From: Lelliottia wanjuensis
GTDB lineage: Bacteria; Pseudomonadota; Gammaproteobacteria; Enterobacterales; Enterobacteriaceae
Assembly: GCF_030238365.1 (NCBI RefSeq)
Contig: NZ_JASSOT010000074.1
Location: 1-38,683, forward strand
Length of the DNA: 38,683 nt
Direction of reading: 5' to 3'
This document shows, piece after piece, positions 32,597 through 38,683 of the stretch (position 1 is the first letter of the stretch; each line of letters opens with the position of its first letter). Below the pieces are notes generated by a model. The model searched no databases. It was not told the origin of the DNA and saw only the letters and a list, made by a program, of their open reading frames with translations. A program made the translations under genes and the position numbers.

Positions 32597-35260
32597 ATGA
32601 GCCAGCGAGGGCTAGAAGCGCTACTCCGCCCTAAATCCATCGCCGTGATCGGTGCCTCCATGAAGCCCGATCGCGCCGGATATTTAATGATGCGCAACCT
32701 GCTGGCCGGTGGATTCAATGGCCCGGTCATGCCCGTCACCCCGGCGTATAAAGCTGTTCAGGGCGTGCTGGCCTGGCCTGACATACAAAGCCTGCCCTTT
32801 GTCCCCGATCTCGCCATCCTCTGTACTCATGCCAAACGCAATCTCACCCTGCTGGAAGCGCTGGGTGAGAAAGGGTGTAAAACCTGCATCATTCTCTCTT
32901 CGCCACCAGAACAGCAGGCAGAATTACTGGCCTGCGCGGGCCGATATCAGATGCGCTTACTTGGGCCTAACAGTCTGGGGCTTTTGGCTCCGTGGCAGGG
33001 ATTGAACGCCAGTTTCTCTCCGGTACCGATTCGCAAAGGCAAACTGGCGTTTATCTCTCAGTCTGCCGCCGTGTCCAACACCATTCTCGACTGGGCGCAG
33101 CAGCGCGAAATGGGCTTTTCGTATTTCATCGCGCTGGGCGATAGCCTGGATATTGATGTCGATGAACTGCTCGATTTCCTGGCGCGCGACAGTAAAACCA
33201 GCGCGATCCTTTTGTACCTCGAACATCTGAGCGATGCGCGACGCTTTGTCTCCGCCGCGCGCAGCGCCTCGCGTAACAAGCCGATCCTGGTCATCAAAAG
33301 TGGCCGTAGTCCTGCGGCGCAGCGTTTGCTGCAATCCCACTCGGGCATGGACCCTGCCTGGGACGCCGCCATTCAACGCGCCGGTTTGCTGCGCGTTCAG
33401 GATACCCATGAGCTTTTCTCGGCGGTCGAAACGCTGAGCCATATGCGCCCGTTGCGCGGTGAAAAGCTGATGATTGTCAGTAACGGCGCGGCACCGGCAG
33501 CGCTCGCTCTTGATGAACTGTGGTTACGCAACGGGAAACTCGCCACGCTCAGCGAAGAGACGCTGCAACATTTGCGTGACGCCCTGCCTGTGAGCGTGAC
33601 GCCGGGGAATCCGCTGGATCTGCGGGACGACGCCAGCAGCGAGCGGTATATCAAGGCTATCTCGATACTGCTGGACAGCCAGGACATTGATGCTCTGATG
33701 GTGATCCATTCCCCCAGCGCCGCGGCGCCCGGCAGCCAGAGCGCACGCGCGCTGATCGATGCCGTTAAAAACCATCCGCGCGGAAAATATGTCACCCTGC
33801 TGACCAACTGGTGCGGGGAATACTCCTCGCAGGAAGCGCGCCGCCTGTTCAGCGAAGCGGGATTGCCGACCTACCGCACGCCGGAAGGCACTATCACCGC
33901 ATTTATGCATATGGTGGAATACCGCAGGAACCAGAAACAGCTGCGAGAAACCCCGGCGTTGCCCGATAATCTGGCGGCCAATGCGACCGAAGCCCACAAT
34001 CTGCTGCGCCAGGCCATTGAAGACGGAGCGTCGTCGCTGGATACCCATGAGGTACAACCGATTCTGGATGCCTACGGCATGAAAACCTTGCCGACCTGGA
34101 TCGCGAGTGACAGCGCCGAGGCGGTGCATATTGCCGAACAGATTGGTTATCCGGTGGCGCTGAAGCTCCGGTCGCCTGATATTCCACATAAGTCGGATGT
34201 ACAGGGCGTGATGCTCTATTTGCGTACCGCGGCAGAAGTGCAGCAGGCTGCCGAGGCGATTTTCGATCGCGTCAAAATGGCCTGGCCGCAGGCGAGAGTC
34301 CATGGGCTTTTGGTCCAGAGCATGGCGAACCGCGCCGGGGCGCAGGAACTCAGAGTGGTTGTGGAGCACGACCCGGTCTTTGGCCCGTTGATTATGCTGG
34401 GAGAAGGCGGTGTGGAGTGGCGACCGGAAGAGCAGGCTGTTGTCGCGCTCCCGCCGCTGAACATGAATCTGGCGCGTTACCTGGTTATTCAGGCGATTAA
34501 GAGTAAAAAAATTCGCGGACGCAGCGCGCTCCAGCCTCTGGATATCGCCGGGCTGAGCCAGTTCCTGGTTCAGGTTTCAAACCTGATTGTCGATTGCGCT
34601 GAGATCCAGCGGCTGGATATCCATCCGCTTCTGGCGTCGGGCAATGAATTTATCGCCCTGGACGTGACGCTGGATATCGCGCCGTTTACGGGCGATCGCG
34701 AAAGCCGACTGGCGATCCGCCCCTATCCCCTTCAACTGGAAGAGTGGGTGGAGATGAAAAATGGCGAGCAGGTGCTGTTTCGCCCTATCCTGCCCGAAGA
34801 TGAGCCGCAGCTGCGGGCCTTCATCGCGCAAGTCACGAAGGAAGATTTGTACTATCGCTACTTCAGTGAAATCAGCGAATTTACCCATGATGATTTAGCC
34901 AATATGACCCAGATCGACTACGATCGGGAAATGGCATTTGTTGCCGTTCGCCATCGTGATGAAGGCGACGAGATCCTTGGGGTCACGCGGGCGATTTCCG
35001 ATCCTGACAATGTGGATGCGGAATTTGCCGTGCTGGTTCGCTCCGATCTAAAAGGTCTTGGACTTGGGCGGAGATTGCTGGAAAAACTGATTGGCTATAC
35101 CCGAGATCACGGTTTGCTCTGCCTGAATGGCATTACTATGCCCCATAACCGCGGCATGATTACTCTGGCGCGCAAACTCGGATTCGACGTGGATATTCAG
35201 CTGGACGAAGGGATTGTCGCCCTCTCGCTCCGTCTGGCATCGATGTCAACCCAGGAGTAA
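32597..35260 (+). CDS. pat: Protein lysine acetyltransferase Pat (YfiQ, PatZ)
   Basis: The 887-residue protein (E. coli 886) has an ADP-forming acyl-CoA-synthetase-like part (about 1-460, with IAVIGASMKPDRAGY and FISQSAAVSNT), an ATP-grasp-like part (about 490-700) and a GNAT domain at the C-terminus (about 730-885, with RSDLKGLGLGRRLLEKLI). It acetylates lysines of metabolic enzymes such as acetyl-CoA synthetase. The synthetase part is regulatory. The start ATG at 32597 has CAGGAG upstream. A longer frame reaching into tapT lacks support. Confidence 0.96.
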   Translation: MSQRGLEALLRPKSIAVIGASMKPDRAGYLMMRNLLAGGFNGPVMPVTPAYKAVQGVLAWPDIQSLPFVPDLAILCTHAKRNLTLLEALGEKGCKTCIILSSPPEQQAELLACAGRYQMRLLGPNSLGLLAPWQGLNASFSPVPIRKGKLAFISQSAAVSNTILDWAQQREMGFSYFIALGDSLDIDVDELLDFLARDSKTSAILLYLEHLSDARRFVSAARSASRNKPILVIKSGRSPAAQRLLQSHSGMDPAWDAAIQRAGLLRVQDTHELFSAVETLSHMRPLRGEKLMIVSNGAAPAALALDELWLRNGKLATLSEETLQHLRDALPVSVTPGNPLDLRDDASSERYIKAISILLDSQDIDALMVIHSPSAAAPGSQSARALIDAVKNHPRGKYVTLLTNWCGEYSSQEARRLFSEAGLPTYRTPEGTITAFMHMVEYRRNQKQLRETPALPDNLAANATEAHNLLRQAIEDGASSLDTHEVQPILDAYGMKTLPTWIASDSAEAVHIAEQIGYPVALKLRSPDIPHKSDVQGVMLYLRTAAEVQQAAEAIFDRVKMAWPQARVHGLLVQSMANRAGAQELRVVVEHDPVFGPLIMLGEGGVEWRPEEQAVVALPPLNMNLARYLVIQAIKSKKIRGRSALQPLDIAGLSQFLVQVSNLIVDCAEIQRLDIHPLLASGNEFIALDVTLDIAPFTGDRESRLAIRPYPLQLEEWVEMKNGEQVLFRPILPEDEPQLRAFIAQVTKEDLYYRYFSEISEFTHDDLANMTQIDYDREMAFVAVRHRDEGDEILGVTRAISDPDNVDAEFAVLVRSDLKGLGLGRRLLEKLIGYTRDHGLLCLNGITMPHNRGMITLARKLGFDVDIQLDEGIVALSLRLASMSTQE

Positions 35261-35370
35261 GGTACTGGAAATGTTGACCACTTTAGCAAGTACTGGTGGT
35301 ATCATTGTCCGCTTATGTTGTCTGCAGATGCCAGATAACCCTTCAATGAACAGAGAAGATACGCACTGTG

Positions 35371-36726
35371 ATGTTGTCAAAATTTAAGCGTAACAAACAT
35401 CAACAACACCTTGCTCAACTACCGAAGATTTCTCAGTCAGTTGATGATGTCGAGTTCTTTTACGCTCCCGCCCATTTCAGGGAGACGCTTCTGGAAAAGA
35501 TTGCGAGTGCCACACAACGTATTTGTATTGTGGCGCTTTATCTTGAACAGGATGAAGGTGGACGCGCGATTTTAAACGCGGTCTATGAAGCTAAACGCCA
35601 GCGCCCGGAACTGGACGTTCGTATCCTGGTTGACTGGCATCGTGCGCAACGCGGTCGAATTGGTGCGGCAGCGTCCAATACCAATGCGGACTGGTACTGC
35701 CGTATGGCGCAGGAAAACCCGAGCGTCGACGTGCGCGTTTACGGTGTACCCGTCAACACGCGTGAAGCCCTTGGCGTTCTGCATTTCAAAGGTTTCATCA
35801 TTGATGACAGCGTCCTTTACAGCGGTGCGAGCCTCAATGACGTCTACCTGCATCAGCTCGATAAGTATCGCTATGACCGTTACCATCTGATCCGCAATGC
35901 GCAGATGGCGGACATCATGTTCAACTGGGTGGACCAAAACCTGGTGCATGGTCGTGGCGTGAATCGCCTTGACGATCCTCATCGTCCAAAAAGCCCGGAA
36001 ATCAAAAACGATATCCGTCTGTTCCGCCAGGAACTGCGCGATGCGGTTTATCATTTCCAGGGGGATGCGGATAACGAACAGCTCTCCGTGACACCTTTAG
36101 TCGGCCTGGGCAAATCCAGCCTGCTGAATAAGACCATCTACCATCTGATGCCGTGCGCAGAGCAGAAGCTGACAATCTGTACGCCGTACTTCAACTTACC
36201 GGCGATACTGGTCCGCAATATTATTCAGCTGCTGCGCGATGGTAAAAAAGTCGAAATCATCGTCGGGGACAAAACCGCGAACGACTTCTTCATCCCTGAA
36301 GATCAGCCGTTTAAGATCATCGGTGCGCTGCCGTACTTGTATGAGATCAACCTCCGTCGTTTCCTGAGCCGCCTGCAGTATTACGTTAATACCGACCAAC
36401 TGGTAGTGCGCCTCTGGAAAGATGAGGACAACAGCTATCACCTGAAAGGGATGTGGGTTGACGATGACTGGATGCTGCTGACCGGGAATAACCTCAACCC
36501 GCGCGCCTGGCGTCTGGATCTGGAAAACGCCATTCTGATCCACGATCCTCGGCATGAGCTTTCGGCCCAGCGCGAGCGTGAGCTCGAATTGATTCGTACC
36601 CATACGACGACCGTGCGTCACTACCGCGATTTGCAGAGCATTGCCGATTATCCGGTGAAAGTGCGTAAGCTTATCCGCCGGTTACGTCGTATTCGTATCG
36701 ACCGCCTCATCAGCCGTATTCTGTAA
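35371..36726 (+). CDS. pssA: CDP-diacylglycerol-serine O-phosphatidyltransferase
   Basis: The 451-residue enzyme makes phosphatidylserine, the precursor of phosphatidylethanolamine. Two phospholipase-D-type motifs are present: HFKGFIIDD...YSGASLND and [10 protein letters not shown]...[10 protein letters not shown]. Many basic residues ([20 protein letters not shown] at the end) fit its peripheral, reversible membrane binding and ribosome association. I chose the ATG at 35371 ([12 protein letters not shown]), equal to E. coli, over the GTG three bases earlier. An extended -10 (TGGTATCAT) lies near 35295-35303. Confidence 0.97.
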   Translation: MLSKFKRNKHQQHLAQLPKISQSVDDVEFFYAPAHFRETLLEKIASATQRICIVALYLEQDEGGRAILNAVYEAKRQRPELDVRILVDWHRAQRGRIGAAASNTNADWYCRMAQENPSVDVRVYGVPVNTREALGVLHFKGFIIDDSVLYSGASLNDVYLHQLDKYRYDRYHLIRNAQMADIMFNWVDQNLVHGRGVNRLDDPHRPKSPEIKNDIRLFRQELRDAVYHFQGDADNEQLSVTPLVGLGKSSLLNKTIYHLMPCAEQKLTICTPYFNLPAILVRNIIQLLRDGKKVEIIVGDKTANDFFIPEDQPFKIIGALPYLYEINLRRFLSRLQYYVNTDQLVVRLWKDEDNSYHLKGMWVDDDWMLLTGNNLNPRAWRLDLENAILIHDPRHELSAQRERELELIRTHTTTVRHYRDLQSIADYPVKVRKLIRRLRRIRIDRLISRIL

Positions 36727-36732
36727 CGAACC

Positions 36733-36759
36733 AGCCCTGTCATCGACGGGGCTTTTTTT
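36733..36759 (+). terminator. Terminator of pssA
   Basis: AGCCC pairs with GGGCT around a GC-containing loop, followed by TTTTTTT. The T run abuts the ribosome site of yfiM (GGAG at about 36759-36763), so yfiM needs readthrough or a promoter inside pssA. Confidence 0.7.
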
Positions 36760-36769
36760 GGAGTCCGTT

Positions 36770-37093
36770 ATGCGAATCTTCCTCCTGCTCTCTCCCCTCT
36801 TGCTTTCAGGTTGCAGCCATATGGCCAACGACAGCTGGCAAGGTCAGGATAAGGCCCAGCACTTTATCGCCTCGGCAATGCTCTCTGCCGCCGGGAATGA
36901 AGTCGCACAACATCAGGGCTATAGCCGCGATCGTAGCGCCGTTTACGGGTTCATGTTCTCTGTCAGTCTTGGCGCGTCAAAAGAGTTATGGGATAGCCGC
37001 CCTGCGGGGAGCGGCTGGAGCTGGAAAGATTTTGCCTGGGATGTCGCAGGTGCCACAACCGGCTATGCGGTGTGGCAACTGGCTCACTATTAA
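36770..37093 (+). CDS. yfiM: Predicted lipoprotein YfiM
   Basis: The 107-residue protein has a lipoprotein signal ([16 protein letters not shown], Cys15 lipidated). The mature domain contains [29 protein letters not shown] and [19 protein letters not shown], typical of YfiM-family lipoproteins of unknown function. Start ATG 36770 follows GGAG. The last 4 bp overlap kgtP on the opposite strand. Confidence 0.92.
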   Translation: MRIFLLLSPLLLSGCSHMANDSWQGQDKAQHFIASAMLSAAGNEVAQHQGYSRDRSAVYGFMFSVSLGASKELWDSRPAGSGWSWKDFAWDVAGATTGYAVWQLAHY

Positions 37094-38385
37094 AGACGGA
37101 TCCCTTTCCCTCTGCGGTGTAGCATCAGGGAGACAATAAATGCGAGCACGCCCATCACAGTGACGTACCAGAAGAAGGTGCTTTCACTGCCGACCGACTT
37201 CAGTGTTAGCGCGACATATTCCGCCGAGCCGCCAAAGAGTGCATTCGCCACAGCATAAGACAATCCCACACCTAGCGCACGGACCTGAGCGGGGAACATT
37301 TCTGCTTTTAATATTCCGCTGATCGAGGTGTAAAAACTGACGATCACCATCGCCACCATGACGAGTGCGAAAGCGGCATAGGGAGAGGAAACGTGTTGCA
37401 GCGCGGTCAGGATTGGGACAGTACAAAGGGCAGATAATCCGCCAAAGATAAGCATTGATGTCCGCCGCCCAATTCTGTCTGACAGCGCACCGATCAATGG
37501 CTGAATGAGCATAAACACAAACAGTGCGGCAGTCATAACAACACTGGCCACATTCGCGTGCATCCCGGTGGTGTTGACCAGATACTTCTGCATGTAGGTT
37601 GTGAAGGTGTAGAAACTCAGGGAACCGCCAGCGGTAAACCCTAATACCATCACAAAGGCTTTCCGGTTACGCCATAATCCTTTCAACGATCCGGCCTCTT
37701 TCAGTGCCCTCACCTCTTTTTGCGAGGTTTCATCCAGTTGACGACGCAGCCACAAGGCGACGACAGCCAGAACGGCCCCCATCGCGAACGGAATTCGCCA
37801 TCCCCAGGCATGTAACTGTTCATCGGTCAGGATTTGCTGCAGAACAACGACCACCAGAATGGCCAGCAGTTGTCCGCCGATCAAAGTGACATACTGGAAG
37901 GAGGCGTAAAAACCTTTACGCCCTTCAACGGCGACCTCACTCATGTACGTCGCGCTTGTACCGTATTCGCCACCGACGGAGAGCCCCTGGAACAAACGAG
38001 CCAAAAGCAACAGTGCGGGTGCCCACGTACCGATAGTGTCATAACCTGGCAGACAGGCGATCACCAGCGATCCCAGACACATCATGCAAACGGAGATCAG
38101 CATGGAGGTTTTACGCCCCTGCCGGTCTGCAATACGGCCAAACAGCCAGCCACCAATCGGGCGCATCAGGAATCCGGCAGCAAATACCCCTGCGGTTTGC
38201 AGCAACTGAGTCGTGGTGTTTCCGGACGGGAAAAAGATATGGGCAAAATAGAGGGAACAAAATGAGTAAACGTAGAAGTCGAACCACTCGACCAGATTAC
38301 CCGATGAGGCACTGACGATCGCCCATACCCTGCGTCGGGTATCACTGTCAGCCAGCGTCCCGTTCGATGTGATGCTTTCGGCCAT
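37090..38385 (-). CDS. kgtP: Alpha-ketoglutarate permease
   Basis: The 431-residue proton symporter of the major facilitator superfamily has 12 predicted membrane segments and the signature [15 protein letters not shown] between the second and third. It imports 2-oxoglutarate. The start region [27 protein letters not shown] is conserved. A class II CRP site lies upstream. The 3' end overlaps yfiM by 4 bp, without a terminator between. Confidence 0.97.
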   Translation of the reverse strand: MAESITSNGTLADSDTRRRVWAIVSASSGNLVEWFDFYVYSFCSLYFAHIFFPSGNTTTQLLQTAGVFAAGFLMRPIGGWLFGRIADRQGRKTSMLISVCMMCLGSLVIACLPGYDTIGTWAPALLLLARLFQGLSVGGEYGTSATYMSEVAVEGRKGFYASFQYVTLIGGQLLAILVVVVLQQILTDEQLHAWGWRIPFAMGAVLAVVALWLRRQLDETSQKEVRALKEAGSLKGLWRNRKAFVMVLGFTAGGSLSFYTFTTYMQKYLVNTTGMHANVASVVMTAALFVFMLIQPLIGALSDRIGRRTSMLIFGGLSALCTVPILTALQHVSSPYAAFALVMVAMVIVSFYTSISGILKAEMFPAQVRALGVGLSYAVANALFGGSAEYVALTLKSVGSESTFFWYVTVMGVLAFIVSLMLHRRGKGIRL

Positions 38386-38456
38386 TTTACTGTGCTCCTG
38401 CCATAAGACTTAAGCGTGTTGGGCGCTGAATGCCCCAATCATTTAGTAAATGAAAT

Positions 38457-38462
38457 GTTATA
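38457..38462 (-). promoter_or_regulatory. Predicted -10 element of kgtP
   Basis: TATAAC on the minus strand. With a start near 38448 the CRP site is centred at about -41.5, typical of a class II CRP promoter. Confidence 0.55.
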
Positions 38463-38481
38463 TTTTTGTTATATTTAACAT

Positions 38482-38497
38482 TGTGATTTACATCACA
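38482..38497. promoter_or_regulatory. CRP site of kgtP
   Basis: TGTGATTTACATCACA is a perfect TGTGA-N6-TCACA. It lies about 97 bp before the kgtP ATG, in an AT-rich stretch, consistent with catabolite activation of dicarboxylate uptake. Confidence 0.85.
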
Positions 38498-38561
38498 CAT
38501 TTACTTAGCAGGATAAGCGATTAGGAGGAGTTCGAGGAATGCTGTTTAACGACAATAACGC

Positions 38562-38590
38562 AAAAAGGCCATCCTTGCGGATGGCCTCTT
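38562..38590 (-). terminator. Terminator of the rRNA operon
   Basis: GGCCATCC (38567-38574) and GGATGGCC (38579-38586) form an 8-bp stem with loop TTGC. On the minus strand it is followed by TTTTT. It resembles T1-type terminators of rrn operons. Confidence 0.88.
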
Positions 38591-38600
38591 CACTTAATTG

Positions 38601-38683
38601 ATGCCTGGCAGTTCCCTACTCTCACATGGGGAGACCCCACACTACCATCGGCGCTACGGCGTTTCACTTCTGAGTTCGGCATG
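38601..38683 (-). rRNA. rrf: 5S ribosomal RNA, 3' part (cut by window edge)
   Basis: The minus strand encodes CATGCCGAACTCAGAAGTG and then CGCCGATGGTAGTGTGGGG through to the 3' end at TGCCAGGCAT, the last 83 of about 120 nt of 5S rRNA. One base differs from E. coli (CATGTGAGAG for CATGCGAGAG). The 5' part lies beyond the window, as do the 23S and 16S genes. The position next to kgtP matches rrnG of E. coli. Confidence 0.97.

Overview
This window is chromosomal DNA of a member of the Enterobacteriaceae. The gene order glnB-glrR-qseG-glrK-(glmY)-purL-mltF-tadA-pgpC ... yfhL-acpS-pdxJ-recO-era-rnc-lepB-lepA-rseCBA-rpoE-nadB-trmN6-srmB-grcA-ung-yfiF-trxC-tapT-pat-pssA-yfiM-kgtP-5S rRNA is the conserved backbone known from Escherichia coli K-12, up to its rrnG operon. 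The proteins are close to, but not identical with, those of E. coli as I remember them. A murQ-murP pair next to yfhH, where K-12 has yfhH alone, suggests an Enterobacter/Citrobacter/Klebsiella-type relative. I cannot name the species from sequence alone.

Layout. 1-127 is the end of an IS481-family insertion sequence whose transposase runs off the left edge. 170-4117 (minus) holds glnB and the glrK-qseG-glrR two-component operon. 4118-4653 holds the small RNA GlmY with a sigma-54 promoter and GlrR and IHF sites. 4654-8541 is purL with a PurR box. 8808-10358 is mltF, convergent with tadA. 10810-14682 is a sugar-catabolism module: murQ-murP, followed closely by pgpC, and divergent from the RpiR-family regulator yfhH, with two matching dyads between. 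14739-14999 is the ferredoxin yfhL. 14996-21438 (minus) is the long lepA-lepB-rnc-era-recO-pdxJ-acpS cluster. 21624-24310 (minus) is the sigma-E operon rpoE-rseA-rseB-rseC. 24736-29980 holds nadB, trmN6, srmB, grcA and ung. 29995-38385 holds a REP/BIME repeat, yfiF, trxC, tapT, pat, pssA, yfiM and kgtP. 38601-38683 is the 3' part of a 5S rRNA.

How it works together. GlrK/GlrR with QseG controls the adjacent glmY, whose RNA acts on glucosamine-6-phosphate synthase expression through GlmZ/RapZ, so an envelope-precursor sensor sits beside its target. The sigma-E operon, mltF, murQP and pssA/pgpC also serve the envelope. The rest is housekeeping: tRNA modification (tadA, trmN6, tapT), ribosome and RNA maturation (era, rnc, srmB, lepA), DNA repair (recO, ung), cofactors (nadB, pdxJ) and nitrogen sensing (glnB).

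I found no CRISPR array, phage, toxin-antitoxin or defence island. The region is mostly ordinary core genome. The points worth a second look are the IS481 insertion next to glnB, the 113-bp antisense overlap of mltF and tadA, the mur module and its paired operators, an Arg/Asp repeat expansion in yfiF, a small ORF overlapping the rpoE start, and nadB with a NadR box but no visible Shine-Dalgarno.
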